DNA of 64,000 nucleotides. Origin: Datnioides undecimradiatus. Taxonomy: Eukaryota; Chordata; Actinopteri; Lobotiformes; Datnioididae. The notes under the pieces are model-generated. The model was given only the letters and a program-made list of their open reading frames with translations. It had not been told where the DNA came from and made no database searches. The stretch covers positions 4,268,001 to 4,332,000 of the forward strand of contig WARS01000043.1 in assembly GCA_008933995.1 (NCBI GenBank), given 5' to 3'. Positions 39,437-53,600 of the stretch are shown one piece after another. Within the stretch, counting starts at the first letter, position 1; every line of letters starts with the position of its first letter. A program made the translations under genes and the position numbers.

Positions 39437-40823
39437 CATATTTTAACATGAAATGCAGGAAAATATATGTGCATTTGTTCTTTGTGTGTCTGGTTTCACT
39501 CGCTGTCGGTGCAGGACGGCAAAAAGCAAAGCAGGCGAGGGAGGTTTTGAATTTTTTTGACTTTTTTGAGCACGAAAGTAATAAAAGGCAAACTATGGGT
39601 GAGACGCAGGAACACGTCACAGCCAAATCGGACGGAGCGACTCATTTCAAGGTGTCGTGTGTTCCAGTAAGAACACTGAAAGCAAGCGAAATGTGAAACT
39701 GTGGCCGCCTGCGCAGACGCGTGCCCTTAAATAAATTGAACTGAGAGAATTACGTTTAAAATGCTAACAGTTTTCGGTTCGTGTGTCAAAGAGCGAACCG
39801 CGGTGCTCCCGTGTGGCCTCGGGGATGTATAATTGCTCAGCGGCCTCCTGGTCAGGACTGGAAATTACACACTAATGGCGGCCGACTGCCTCCCCAGATC
39901 GCTGATGGAGGGAGATTGGACTGACAACACTGATAACGCTGATCGCTCCATCTTCGCCGCGCTCCCATTCGTCACTCCGCACCACCTTGATATAAAAGGT
40001 TACACGTCTATCTGTCTCAATGGAGCCGTGGCTGTCGTTCGGAGCGATGAGCCGAGGTCTTTGTCAGCGGGCCGAGGAACAGACCCTCAGGGTCCCAGCT
40101 GACGTCCGAAGAGCGTCTGAGCTTCACACACGTTGGACTCAGTTAACTGTGTTCTGACGTATTCACACATCGCCTCTGAACGTGTGCAACTGAGTTAGCT
40201 TGATTTGATCGTGGCTGATTGGTCGGAGACGGTTTAAAATGTATCTGCAGCCGTTGCCATGGCAACAAGTCCATCATCCAAGTCATTAGTCAAACTCCTG
40301 TTGAGTTACTTTAATAAAATGTCTATTTATTTATTTTCATTGATCAAGTGTTTAAAATTGTTTTTATATATTGTGGAATATCAATCGAACTGTTTTTGGT
40401 TTTTTCATTTAATAATGATGCTTTTATGTTTTTGAACTCTTGTGTTTTTCCGTTACCTGAACAACAACCCTGAGATCTCTGGCCCACACAAGAGACCCAT
40501 TGTTGAGTTCTCACTGGAACTCAAAATAAAAGAAATGAGACATTAATTACTTCTTTTTTATAACTATAATAACAATGCTGATGCTATAATTGTGATTTTG
40601 TATGAGAAAGTGCAGGTTATTGGGAAAAGCATTGCGAATTCATGTTATTTGCAGTATTTAATTTCAAAATGCAGACTTAATTAGTCTTATATGATAGAAT
40701 ACACAAGATGAAACATACATAATTAATCTAGTTGCAAATAAACACAAGTTATTGTGTAAGAAATCATGTTATGTGTTGATTTCAGGTATGATTTTATTGT
40801 TAACTAATGCTGTAAAAGACAAA

Positions 40824-40870
40824 TGTGTGTGTGTGTGTGTGTGTGTGCGTGCGTGCGTATATACACACAC
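40824..40870. repeat. Compound (GT)n-(GC GT)n-(AC)n microsatellite
   Basis: (GT)n passes into GCGT units, then TATATA, then (AC)n, so the two ends are complementary and could fold on themselves. Confidence 0.9.
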
Positions 40871-43800
40871 ATCAGAGAGAGAAGGCTAACGATGCACAGG
40901 TGAACTCAGACAATCCACACAGGCCATTAACCAACAGTTAGCGCCTAACTCCCAATCAGATTTTGAATAGCAGCTAATGATTAGCAATTCAAGAACTAAA
41001 TAAAGAACTCATTAAAGATGAATTATGTATTGATTAGTTCATTAATATGTGTGGATTGATCACACTCGCCACGTTTTTCATGAACTGTGAACACCGAACA
41101 CCAACGACCCGTTCATCACTAATCGCTTATTATTAATTACCTTCCGTGTGCATGTAGTGACGGTGAGTAGCTGCTAATTAGTCTGTGATTGCTTCGCTGC
41201 ATCTGCTGCATCATACTCACTGGTTTCTACGGTAACTCGTCATCATCGTGCCGTTAAGGAGCGCTCGTTAACGAGTCATCGCTTATCAAGTCTTTCCTGA
41301 TTTGTTCCTCACCTGCTTCTTAATTAACTAATCATCGGTTGGTTCGGAGTTACTCATTAACTTGGTCAGTTTGCAGCTAGTTCCTCATCTATTCACTGGT
41401 AACTACTCAAACTTTATTAGAAATTAACGAACTAAAGAGGTGAAATTAAATCGTTAATGTCTTGTAAGTAAGTCGTCTTAATGACGGGACGTCCTGCTGG
41501 TTTAGTAAATGAGTGATTTAACATACAAGTCAGGCGCCGATCAGGCCGATGGCATGTTCAGAAGCAGCAGGGCTTCGGATAACGAGGCCCGACATTAACG
41601 ACCACTGTGCTGAAGCAACACGTGACTCATTTATATTGGGTTGGTAAAAGCTTTACCCAAAACTTCAGGTTTGAGGCGCTGTGGCTCATATTTCATTCAC
41701 TGCATTTCATTTGCAGAGTAAACTTGCAGGCTCTCCCTGTGAATTGTGATTTTGCCTTCGAGCAAAGTCCGCGCCGCAAACCCGCAGGACGTGCGGTTCA
41801 GTGAGACCGAGCCCTCGGGCGCTTGCTGGTCGGAGAGCCTGACAACCCAGGGAGCCTGCAGACTTCTCAGCTGCACATGTCAAAGTGCGTGAGGGTGAAC
41901 ACTGGGATGAGCCCAGCTCTCAGGACGTGATGCGTGCAGTGTCTCCAGATTAATAAAGATTCTGTTGCCCGGCTTTCAAATACCGTTCAGAGCTATTTTC
42001 CTGGCGTTCCTCTTCTTTCTTCCAATAATTTAACATAAGTATCTGCTACAGGAGAATAATTAAATAATTAAAACTTCATTTCACTCAACTTCTCCTTGTG
42101 CTGCACGGTAAGGAGGACACTGTAACCGCTTTGTCTCCTGAATCTCCATCAAATTTGACTTTTGTCAAAGTGTGCATGGCCTGAAACACAACGCTGCAGC
42201 TGGAGCTTTGAATACTCTGGGACCAGCTTATCTCTGCAAAGAAAGAGTGATGGGTCGGCCCGCGGTATGCTCAGCTCCCTCCGCTAACCTATTTTCTTAT
42301 TTAACTGTTGCTCGGGGAGGATACGTGTGCCGGTTTGCACTTTAACTCGAGCTTTTGAGTTTTCTTCATGCACAAAACCAAACTAGCATCTACTCGTATG
42401 AGAAGCCTGAAAGCAGCTCTTGTGACAGGTCATTTCAAACTTTTAGTGTGCGTACAGACACACAGAAGCATAAAGAACCATCTTGTAGATAATGAGACTG
42501 ATTTCCCTCCCTGATCTGTAGACTACAGATGACTCCTCTGATAATATCAAAGCACCACAATCAGAGCGGCTTCATTACAACAGTAGTAATATGTGCCTGT
42601 GATAGCTCACTCACTGACAGAAGGGAGAGGGCCTCTCGGTGGACTGCCAGCTAAAGAGAGATATTCATGTTTAATTCATCTGTAGCCTTGTTAATTTGGG
42701 GCGAGTGACTTGATTTGTTACTGCTGCACATGGTCAGCTCCCCTCAACAGGGAACTTGACAGTTGCTTGGAGACACGGGCCTTCCCAGCAACACTTCTGC
42801 AGCTCTGTAGTTCGGACATGAAAGCGCACTCATGAGCTTTTGCAGAGAGAGCCGAGGCATCTTGACTCCTCGTCTCTCGCCGGACGAGCGGTGAATCACA
42901 GATGTTCGCTAAGGCTGCATCTTTAGCACTGTACCCTTAAAACCCTACCCTGTGTGTAGCTGTTCAGCGGGCTGCTGCAGGGATCTTTTAGTATCAACCC
43001 CAACAAACAGGACAGAGCAGAGCGGCTCGACTGGCTCGATCAGCACAAAAACGCTGATCCTGTGTAGAGCAGTGGAGCTCTTGCTGCAATGAAGACACTG
43101 GCTTTGCTCTTTGATGCTGAAACAAACTAAAAAAAAGCAGAAGAGATGTGATAAAATCATATTTTGTTATGATTAAAACCCAAAACCTGAAGCTCGCCTC
43201 TCATTTTTTAATTGTTTCCCGACTTTTCCTGCTGCGTTGCTGCGTTTCCCTGCACGTTCCCGCCGCCTGTCAGTCCCGGCATTGCTGTAGCTCATCTGTG
43301 TGTGCGTGCATGAAAGGCAGCTCTGCAGATTAAAAGCAACACTGCAGCGTCTTTGTCAACCAGAGATCAGGCCCTGAAGCAATCCGTCACTCGATGCAAA
43401 CATCAGACTGTGTGTTTTTAGGCTCAATGGATGAAGTAAAACACAAGGTTGTGCAGGATAAACTGAGTCCAGCTGAATAACGACATTGTCTGCAGGTTCA
43501 TTGTGGTCCCTGCTGTTTATGCCAAGAACCTACATATTAAATATGGCTAATTTACCTAATATGTAGTTTTAAATAATGTTAACTTAAGGAACAAAGGTGC
43601 AAATGTTGTGTTTTAGCTAAAAGGAAACCTAATTCAACTCATTTGCAACATTAAATATGTTTTAAATTAAATGCAATGTCACCTCAATCACAAATTATCA
43701 TCCTGCATTGAAACATTTAATGAAAACATGTGGAAAGTTGCAAAATGTTCTCACGTGGTGCGTCTGCAGAGCGTTTCACTTGTTCTCCCTCTAACATCCG

Positions 43801-45339
43801 CTCAAAGCGAGCAGAGAGATTATATTTAAACACTTCAAAAGCTCTTAAGGTCAAGGAACGATCGTGGTGTTAATAAATATTTAACGAATAAAGAACTTCT
43901 GAAATCGTTTAATACGAAGCGAAGAAACAACAGTGATGCAGGATCCGCTGGAAACACATTGTGGAGCTCTTCATGCCTCGTATCTCTGAAAGCAGACGCC
44001 GAGATGACACTGTTAATCCTCTGCGGGCGAATCGTGAACTCGCGGCTCCTCTCAAACTTGGTTTTTCTCGCAGCGGATTTGCGCAATCTCGCCGCCAGAT
44101 CGCTGTTTTAAATCGCCGTGAAACGTGAATTTGTCAAACTTCAGTGAAAGCCGAGTGGATTTCATGGCACGACTCCTCACCCCGCTGCAAGATAAAGAGG
44201 CACTTGAGCAGCGAGCGCAATCTGCATCCCGGCAACTATTTTGAGAGGAACACGTTCACTTATCTGCCGCTCTAACGTGGCCACTGGAGACCAGCCGTGT
44301 GTGCAGCATCCCAGGGCAACATGTGATTATGCTATCAACTCGCTATTCAACAGCCATTATTTTATTGTCATACAGGAGGAGAGGACACGGGGCTCGGGGA
44401 AGCCTGAAGAAGCCGGGGCTGGCTGGCGTTCCTCGGGGAAGAACCCGCCGGCTGATGGCTGAGGGAGCATCACGACGCTCCTGTCTCTTAGAAAGCCTGT
44501 TTACCTGCAGCCAGAAGAAACACTGGACTTTACGCACACACACATTGCATAGATTTGAATTCACTTCCTGGATACTTACCTTTACCCTAAAATTAGTTTT
44601 CTCCGAACTGGATCCGGGGCTTTTATCCCCAGTTGGACGAGCTGCACCCAATGAACTGGTCTGCAGACGGAAATGTGTTCTCAAAATAGCTTTTGTAAGC
44701 AACACACACACATACACTGGTACAGGAGTCTCTAATGGCGTAATGGTTACACCAGAGGACTGGAAAAACACTCCATTACGAGTGTCTGAAGACAGATGGG
44801 CACTCTCTGAAATCTCTTTCCCTGCCCGTGTGTGAGTGAGTCCACGCAAGGGTCAAAACGACACGGAAACGACGAAGAGACGAGGAAGAATGTTTTAATC
44901 ACAGTTTAGCTGCCAAAGAGAAAACTAATTAACAAATTAAAAGTAAAGTAAGTTGAGCAGGTGGGAGGAAATATTGATGAACATGATAGAAATCCATATC
45001 TGCGCTTCCAGGACAAACATGTTTGGATAAAATGACACACAGCACTGTCTGCTAGAGAGCATGCAGACAGGAAACAGCAATGTGGGATGCACCTTTACGA
45101 TTCGGCTACCAGGAGTTTCAGTCAAGCAAATGTTGGATGACGGACATAGAACGTGCAGGACATTAACTCTGGAGGCTGGGGCCTTCTGCTTCAGTCCCAC
45201 CTACGGTTTACAACAGAACCTCTGCGGTAACATGCTGTAAAACATTACCATATATTAGAAATGTGCAATTCTACAATGCTACGGCGTCGTTCTGCAGATG
45301 CTTTTGTGCAAAGTGGTGTGGCTGATGTTACGAGAGGAG

Positions 45340-45530
45340 GTGAAAACAATAAGGTCTTCAGCAGTTTCCTGAAGCTTGTGAAGGACTCTGCAGATCGAAG
45401 GGAGTTTGGTAACTCCACCACTGGGGTCCAGCTCGTGATTTTGGGCCCCGTTGTGATGCTGGGACTAGACGTCTCTCATTGGCTGAGCGCAGAGAGCTGG
45501 ATGCAGTGCAGATGTATATATAAAAAAATG
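45340..45530 (+). repeat. Possible diverged interspersed repeat
   Basis: Contains cttgtgaaggactctgcaga, gggagtttggtaactcc and ttgggccccgttgtg, wording that resembles a non-coding teleost repeat with a 'gggagtttgg ... ccaccactgggg' core. The 133-codon ORF at 45261-45662 runs through it and shows no domain, so I do not call it a gene. Confidence 0.33.
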
Positions 45531-48500
45531 TGTTCAAAGTGTATAATGACAAATACTGTGTATACAAAGTCAGTGTTGATTGCATATATTAAATACATTG
45601 CATTTACGTTGAATGGGGAGGTACTGTGTTGCTGCGTGTTTCGTAGCATATTGTTTGGGTAAAGTTAGAGAATTGCTGTAACGTCCTTTTGCCGCTGACG
45701 TCCCGGTTCGGTTGATGCAGCCGGGGCTGTTGTAAATACAGCGCTCGCATCGCTTCAGTCTGGGGTTTTAAGCCTTCAAATGGCTGAAAATCACACGATG
45801 CACTGCGCGAAATGGAAACTGCATCTAGGAATTTTCTTTCGCGTGCAGCTGTGGGGATGAACGCTATCAAATGGACCATAATTTACCACAAACCAGAGCG
45901 CAGCCTACAAAGCGCTATTGATTTTCGTCCCAGGCGCTGCTTTGAATCTCACTGACTCCTCTCTATAAATTGCACGGCCAAATGCGCGCTTTCATTGTGA
46001 GGGGCCTTTCAACAAGACGGATATTAGGAGCCTATCATCAAGCGTAATGGAGTGGAGGCAGTGAACATACAGCCTGGAGTGATTGCATTGGAGCCGTGAG
46101 AGGGATTCCCCCCTATACAAATACTCAGCATCTGAACTTAAACTAATTCTGTTTCACTGTGGGGAATGAGCAGGGTGATATCCTATCACCTTCACACCTT
46201 ACACCTTAAGAAGAGCAATTGAAACACATCCGACTATTATGCTCACAAGACAGAAGATTGATTGAAACCGTATGTGCGAGTGAGTTTGCAGGAAAGCCGG
46301 ACGAACAGCTTTATTGCCTTGCGAGAGCATAAAAGACAACGGAGTGAGTTAATCAGAGCAAAATGAGATGACCTTTAATATCATGCTGAATCTGCCCCGA
46401 AATTCCCCGGAGTCGCTCTGATTGTGTTTGTAATGTTTTTGCAGCCCGGCGGCGGAGAGCCCCGACTTCAGGAGAATGAGTTTGATCGTCGATAAAAGAG
46501 GCGAGAAGATGAAATCTCATCCCCTCAGATAAGATCTGCCGAAGCTGAAGGAGGCTATTTGTCACCCACGTCTGCAGCTTCTGTTTGCGCTTCTCCTGGC
46601 TCTAACGTGTCGTCTAATGGACTGGTTTATTTTTGTCATGAATATTATATTTCACCCCTCAGTCGGCTCCCAGCGCTACCGAGCCGTCTAGTGACTCTGC
46701 GTCCACCAGGAATGCGATCAGATGTGATCGTGTACTCTGTACTGTATTATCATTGTTGCTGCTGTGCCGGTGAGTTGACAGCTCTTCCAGTTGGGGCTCA
46801 AACACAGGAAACAGACAGATTTGAATGCGGTTATTAAAAGTGTTCAGGCAATTACAAAACACGTAATAACGAGCCGTAGACTGCTGCAAACAGTCAACAT
46901 CAGCTGCGTTTCAGGTGTGCTAATGAGACATTTGGAAAATTTTAACTTTTAGTAATCAAAATGTCTATAATCCATGTTTTTATAATAACAGAGGGTCTGT
47001 TGGAAGGGAAATATCACATGAAACAGAGTCTGAGCCTGTTGTTTAGCTGTCTAAAGCTAAATGCAAAGCTACATGATATCACTGTGAACCAACAGATGCA
47101 GAGCGTTGGGAACAGAAATGGCTCTCCGGTGCGACGCCTGATTGATTCATCCTGGGAGTATTATGACTGTTTTGCCTTCCACGGTGTGTTTTAAACATGC
47201 AAACACGTGTAAACATGTGCAAAATGATGGAGACATAATGCTCTGAGCGCTGTGAGGTGGAACTGTGCGACAGATTAATGGTCATCTGCACTTTTTGGCT
47301 TTTTTTAGGCGAACAGAAGGCAGCCGGCTAAGCTATGCTAATCATCTCCTAGAGTCAGCTACACGTGAGAGTCTCATCCAATATACCACCTTTATTGTTT
47401 TTCCAGACTGATCACATCTGATTGTTGTCATATTAATTCAATCTTTGAACTACCTTTCTGAAATCAGCTGCAAAGCAGATTTATGGGTATTGTGGGCAGT
47501 ATTGTTGCATTTATGGGTAAAATGGTGTGTAAGCTACTGGCTGCTGCAAACAAAGGCAGGCTGATGGTTTCAGACATATAATATAATGGAGCCATTCTGC
47601 AAAACATGAGATCTGAATTATGCATTATTAATGAAAAAGAGGCTCATCTGACTGAAGGTCCACATGCTGCTACATCCTGATTTGAAGAGCATGTTCGTTT
47701 ATCTGACTCCGGCCCCAAGATGCAAATCTCATCTCCACTTATAAATTATTGATACAGTCTGTGCAATGAAAGAGCAGCCAAGATGCCCCCCTCCCCAAAA
47801 ACGTCTAAATGTCATTGGTGTTAATGAGAAATACACTTTTGAGCGTCTGGAGAAATGTCACACTGTGGAGGTCAGATGGAAGCCAAGTAGAGAGCATCAG
47901 GGCCTGATCTCATTTGCACAGATGAAGGCGGAAAGTTGAGTTTTTGGCCTGCGTGTCTGCATTTTCACTGTGGAAGTCAGATCCCGTGCCGCGCTGCATT
48001 CTTCTGATTTAGTGTCCACCCTAAAATTTTATTAAACCCTCTGCATGTTCTAGGGAAGCGAGGCTGGCTCAGCACTTTCAGCCTGAGTAAATGCATTTTT
48101 AAATTCACAAGACAATATGTACATTTCCCCGGTTTGGCAAAAACATGACTCTCTTATAATGACTCATACACTGTATAAGGCTGAAATCATGAGTGAGTGC
48201 AGAGACACCAGGCTGTGACATCCTGGATGTGTCTTTCACACAGCATCTTCAGGGCTCACGCAATGATTAACACAGCAAGGCTGAGCTGCACCGGGAGGAC
48301 CCCGACCGAGTTTAAAGTCCACGTCTGAGAGGATTTCAGGATTTCTCTGAAACACCGTTTAACTATTTGAGGAGAGGAGAAAAGGAGCAGTAAGTGAAGT
48401 CCGTCAGTGGGTTTCAACTCATGCAACTGTTTTGAAAACACTCAGCAGCAGCTTCTCACCTGCACCAAGTGATGTAGGCATGTACCAGCGGGTGTGGTCA

Positions 48501-48685
48501 GTACAGTGTGACATCATTTGGGTGTGGTCACAGGTGCTACAGAGCCACTAATCTTTGATTTTTCACAAATACAGCTCAGTCTACCTCAGATGTATGATCC
48601 CACCGTGTGTCTCTGCGCATTTTCCTTCTTTCTGAGTAACATTTCATATTCACATTCACATCCAAATTGCTAAAAAGATCACAGC
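45531..48685. other. Gene-free stretch
   Basis: No exon or RNA gene recognised. Mostly unique DNA with short ORFs only. Confidence 0.5.
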
Positions 48686-48689
48686 AGCT

Positions 48690-48935
48690 GTATTTGTACT
48701 TAATAATAACTTAATATATCTCTATCTAACTGCAGTTACAAAGTGCTTTACAGTAAAACAGCTCAAATAATAGGACAAAGTAGAATAAAACAGCATAAAA
48801 ATGAGACGCATAGAAAAATGATAATGAAACAGGATGGAAACAGATTTGCAGTTTAAGAAAAGCAGTAATTTACAATGGTGAAGCCACAGATTGGTCAGAC
48901 TGAGAGCAAAAAATACAAGAATCCAAGAACTGTGG
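48690..48935 (+). repeat. Truncated teleost interspersed repeat
   Basis: Carries tacaaagtgctttacagtaa followed by A-rich sequence, the 5' wording of the family also seen at 27965-28430. The downstream part of the family is missing. Confidence 0.45.
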
Positions 48936-49652
48936 TCTTATTTCCTATTTTCTTATTTCTTATTTCCAAAATGGCGAGATTTAGGACGATATGACCAGAG
49001 GTCCTGAAGGTTTCAGTGTCCCGGACGAACCCTCTCTCCGTGGCTACATGTTTTAGCCTATTTTAAACAATTCATCTTGTAAATAGGGGGAATTATTTTC
49101 ACCAGACCAGAGAGATTTAAATATAATTATGTTGGACTTAAACAGATTCTCAAACAAAAGCAGCAGCTACCAGACATAACAGGAACTCTGGTTGTGGGGT
49201 GGCGACAAAGCCTGCAAGCAGATGCAGTAGCTATGCATTTTAACCACCTTGCACCTCCCTTAGAGCATCAATGAAAATAAAAAATTTGTTAAATTAAGCT
49301 GAGAAGGAAAATGTGGTTTATTACAGTTTCATTGTTTCCTTGCAGCTGCAGCTTTTGTTTTAAAGTAAATGATCTTGGACTTTCCAAGCATCGCTGAATG
49401 TAGGTCCACAGGACCAACTACCCTGCAGAGAAACCCCCCCTCACTGACACTGATACTGTAAGTAACTACAGGTAATTTGAATCATGCATTTGAGATAAGA
49501 AAATTAAAACTAAGCTGAGAAACACTAACCTCACTCAGGAGCTACACTGTACCGAGTGCCCTCGAGCAAGTCACTGAAACACTGGACGGCGTTTGACAGA
49601 CTGCGGCGCTAATTCATTTAACTGTGACTGAGTCTGGTCACATCAAGCGTGT

Positions 49653-49664
49653 GGGGGGGGGGGG
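49653..49664. repeat. G12 homopolymer
   Basis: Twelve consecutive G; its length is likely unreliable in sequencing. Confidence 0.95.
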
Positions 49665-49696
49665 TTTCACGCTCAGTCAACTTTCCCTGGAGAAAC

Positions 49697-49862
49697 AAGA
49701 TGAGATAAAACGAACTTTATTGATCCCTGAGGGCAGAGAGGCTCATGACGGCAGCGAACAATAGACAAGTCAGCTCCCGAAGAACAAGATCTAAAGATAC
49801 TGAGGAATAAGAATGAGACGGCAGCGACGGACATAAAGAGCGCAATAAAATGGAAAATATAT
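49697..49862 (+). repeat. Probable teleost interspersed repeat ('ctttattgatccc' type)
   Basis: gatgagataaaacgaacttt followed by attgatccctgagg is the usual start of a common fish repeat. The rest is A-rich and diverged. Confidence 0.5.
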
Positions 49863-50094
49863 TAAAGATCTTACCTGATTTTTAATAACAACTGGGGAAT
49901 AACTGAATGTAATGGTATGACGTCACGTTAGACTGACTAACAACACAAACAGACTGGGTTCATATGAGGAGACGAGTCCTCGGCTGAACCTGCACCCACA
50001 GCCTGTCGTTGGAAGATCAAAACCAGGTTCCGGGTAGTCCTCAAACACCCTGAGCTTCTGTGTTGGTAGAGTTATGTTTCAAGGGTTAGTCGGT

Positions 50095-50325
50095 CAGTCC
50101 ACCCTGAAATATCTTAACACCTGCAAGATGAATGGACTTCAGACATTCGTGGTCCCCAGAGGTTGAACCCTATTGTCTTTGGTGACCCTCTGAATCGTCC
50201 TCTGGTGCCACCACGAGGTTCAAATGTATGTTTTTTCAAGATATATCATCACAACTCTTGACTCTGACGTTTGTGTTTCCCTCTGAACCCTCTGACGTCT
50301 CCTCTAGCGCTAACATTAGGTCATA
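50095..50325 (+). repeat. Teleost interspersed repeat with an internal duplication
   Basis: Contains cttcagacattcgtggtccc, cagaggttgaaccc and tggtgaccctctgaatcgtc, typical of a fish repeat with a 'cctctagcgccaccatgagg' core. That core occurs twice here in diverged form (about 50188-50225 and 50283-50325), as expected for this family. Non-coding. Confidence 0.6.
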
Positions 50326-50559
50326 ATTTTAAAGAGTCTAATACTTTTTTAGTTTTATGACCAAATACCTTCAAATTCTGGCCTTAGACTCTTTATGGAA
50401 GCAGACATCGAAAACACGGATAGGCACTGTCACCCCACTATCTTGATTGAGGTTGCCATGGTATTCCATAATTGCAATGGATACTCGGATACTTGAAACT
50501 GAGCGACTGAGATCATTAACTCATTAGAAAAAGGCTCACTGATTGATAAATAAAGTAAG

Positions 50560-50690
50560 AAATTGTGTAATTTCCCCATAGATTTCTATTGAAATTGGCT
50601 TCTTTTTGCAGCCAGTGGAGTCGCCCCCTGTTGGTCGTTTGAAAGAACGCAGGTTTAGGACGCTTCCTCTTTGCATTGACACTGTTTTTG
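50560..50690 (+). repeat. Teleost interspersed repeat ('gtcgccccctg' type)
   Basis: tttctattgaaattggcttc, agccagtggagtcgcccc and agaacgcaggtttaggacgc appear in the order of a well-known percomorph repeat. The 198-codon minus-strand ORF at 50516-51112 starts inside it and is therefore not treated as a gene. Confidence 0.6.
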
Positions 50691-53600
50691 ACTAAATAAA
50701 GGGTTGATGTGATGTGATGTCGCCGCGCTGTGCAGGGAGAAACCAGCACTGTACTGGATTCACTTCTGAGTCTTATCAGCACTCCAGCGCTGGGCTGTGT
50801 GGGTTTGTATAAGCTGTTTACTCGACTGAATGGAGGTTTGGAAACACCTCTGCTCTCTGACATCATCCATTCCTTCCATTCTCCTCGGCCACAAAAGACA
50901 TTTAATGTTACATAATCTCTCCCTTCAACGGATGAAGCCTGAGGATATTTTCTTTTACATACGCCTCTTCTCAGAAGTAAAACAGGAAAATGGGATTGAT
51001 AATGATTTTCAGAATAAATATTGACTAAAAGGAACGTAGAGGGTCGCTCGGAGCAACAGCGTGAGCACACGGCGCTCTTTATTTTCAGTACAAGGCTAAA
51101 GGGATTCTGCACAGCTCAGTGAAAAGGGCAAAGGTTAAAGATTTGAATCGCAGCATTTTAACATCGACAAATGCCTGTGATATACAGCAATGACTGAAAA
51201 ACCTATCCAATCATGAACATCTTATGTTTGTACACATTTTCTGTGTTAAATGTTCTCGTTGCTCTCGTCTGTCGAACAGACACTGCAGGATGTTTCTCTT
51301 GCTTCAGGTTTATTTTGAAATCAATAGAGGATTGAGGATCTAGGCAGGTGGGATGAGCAATGGGCAGACAAAACATTTTGCTATTTACAAGAATTCAGAA
51401 TTCATCAAGAACCCCAAAAAATAAATAAATACCACCCACACCGTTTGACTGATTGTAGATTTCTGCAGAAATGAGTGGATTTAGGATACAAATGATCCCA
51501 AAGATCTGGAAACATCATGAGGAAAATGTCAGAAGTAGCACGATTGCATCTGCAAGAGGGATGGCCAGCTGTGCATTCGATCCAAAAGAGCCTAGCTGCA
51601 CCAAGAATGGCAACTCGTCCACGTGTCATTGCAATTTCAATGACCAGGAGCTAACCTCGCACACGATACTGCTAGCTAGGTAACAATGCTAGCAACTGAG
51701 GAAACAAGCTAACAAGCACATCTGCAGAAACAAAAACAGGGTACTGCAACACAGAGTCGTCACAACATCTAATTCATACATCAGGACTAATTATATTTGA
51801 GGGACAGTGTGGGTTAATGTATGTATATTATATATGTATACTGCGGTTTCTGCCCTTATGAACAAACTGAATGCCTCTTATGCAATAGGCTGTTGGACAA
51901 TCACATTAATTGACTTGTCTTTATCTTATTAGAGTAACTTATTGTCATTATAATTATTACTAGCTTTTTTATTTTGCATTGTCATTAATCTCACTGTATT
52001 TTGTGTTTTTATTCTACTTTATCTAGTTTTTAAATCTAGTTTTATTTCACTCTATTATGGTCTACACTTGTTGTTTTATGTGGTCTGCCATCTGTTAATC
52101 CCTTTGAATTGTGAGCAGACTGCAGCGCAAATCAGTTCAGATCGATTGATTGAAGGCACAAATCTACTGATTGTGACAATTAAATTGCAAAAACTGAATT
52201 GGGTTTAAACCTTTGCTGTAGTAATGGCAGTGTGATTGAGCCTGGTTGTTATAAACTGAGGATAATCTATGTTACAAAATGTGGTATTCATGGAAAATCA
52301 TCTTGCAGTGCACACAGCAGAAGGAGGCACTTTAAAGTATATTAGAGTTTGATCCTCCACGCGTCCTTGAGCTTTAAATAAAGGTTGATTGGTTGACGGA
52401 GCGGTGTGAATCAAACTGTGAGGCACATCAGATAAAAAACATCCACTTGATGACTTTGTGCGACAAAGCATTAATTTAAACTTTGAGATATTTTCTGAGG
52501 GCTTCAGGCCAACTCTGTCTCTCCGTCAGTAATTAACATTCATGCGGCAAAAGCTGGAAACAGCAGAGCGCAGCCTGTTCCACCCGTTCAATTAGCCGGG
52601 AGCCAAATGTTTATGCATCAGAAACTTTTTGAAACCAGGCTCTGGCCCCTGTTTCACCCCTCACCGATCACACAGTACAAAGAGGACCACCTACTGTTTG
52701 ATATACAGCGCATGCTTTATATGAATTAAATTCTATATGAATTGAATTAAATATAAAATGCATTGATTAATGTAAATAAATAGAAAATGATACACATACA
52801 GCAGAATAATACATCATCTATGAGGTGAAATTCATTGTTTGCAGTCAGCTGACAGTGACAGCTATTTAGTGCAGTATGATGGTATATTGTTAGAGCAAGT
52901 CAAACCAACCGGTGTCTGAGGCCTCCCCGGCTGCATCAGACAGCAGTGGAGGATAATACCACATGATGCTGCAGCCGGCGTGTTCTCTTTCTCCTCACGT
53001 CCCACTGATCGCGCTCCCCTTTGAAGCTGCAGCGACGGGGTAGGGAGAGATTGACAGATGCTCGCACGCCGCTCCTTCTGCTTCACACTCCTGTCCACCT
53101 AAGAGTGTGTGTTTGTGTGCGTGCGTGTGAATGTGCAGTGGAGACAAAAAATTTGCATCCGTGTGCATGTGTCCATGTTTTTGTTCGCAGGTGTTTTCTC
53201 TGCATCACTGAGCATTCGTCTTCAAGAATACAGCAAAGAATACCCTCTCCTCCAGTCAGCACTGCTTTTTGCTTAAAATGAAGCCATATGCATTGATAAA
53301 CCTGTATTTTTGTGCTATTTCTTCAGGTTTTTCTTCAACATTTTTACCTTTTCATAAAATCCCAAAGGTCAGGAGTCGCTGATTTAATGTATCTAGCACA
53401 TGAGCAGTTCAAGTCTCAAAGGGATTCCTGGTGTAGGAAGCTCAGAAATGTCCTGCTGTGGACGGGGTCAGCATGCAAAACAGATCTTAAATCAACTTCG
53501 GTTTAAATGTTCACTATTTTTAATGTATTTACCTAACTGTCAGACCCTTTTCAATGGGAATCATCCATGCTCTCTTCATATCCACCAGATTACCTTTGCC

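Larger units (their letters stand above)
37601..45330. other. Gene-free stretch, AT-rich in its middle
   Basis: No convincing exon. The 215-codon ORF on the minus strand (38979-39626) crosses a (CA)n run and has no recognisable domain. 40300-41470 is AT-rich with many TAATTA/ATTAAT words. 39800-40000 and 41040-41350 are unique and repeat-free. A candidate splice-like block at ~45293-45352 has no continuation. Confidence 0.5.

Noticed and set aside
38979-39626. 215-codon minus-strand ORF
   Set aside because: Contains a His/Thr run from the (TG)n repeat; no domain and no splice context.
44299-44849. Overlapping ORFs of 178 (+) and 168 (-) codons
   Set aside because: Long open frames on both strands of the same GC-rich DNA, neither with a domain or splice sites; typical shadows.
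45261-45662. 133-codon ORF starting MCNSTMLRRR
   Set aside because: Crosses a probable interspersed repeat and ends in AT-rich sequence with no domain.
50516-51112. 198-codon minus-strand ORF
   Set aside because: Its C-terminal part is the antisense of a known-type teleost repeat; the rest has no domain.
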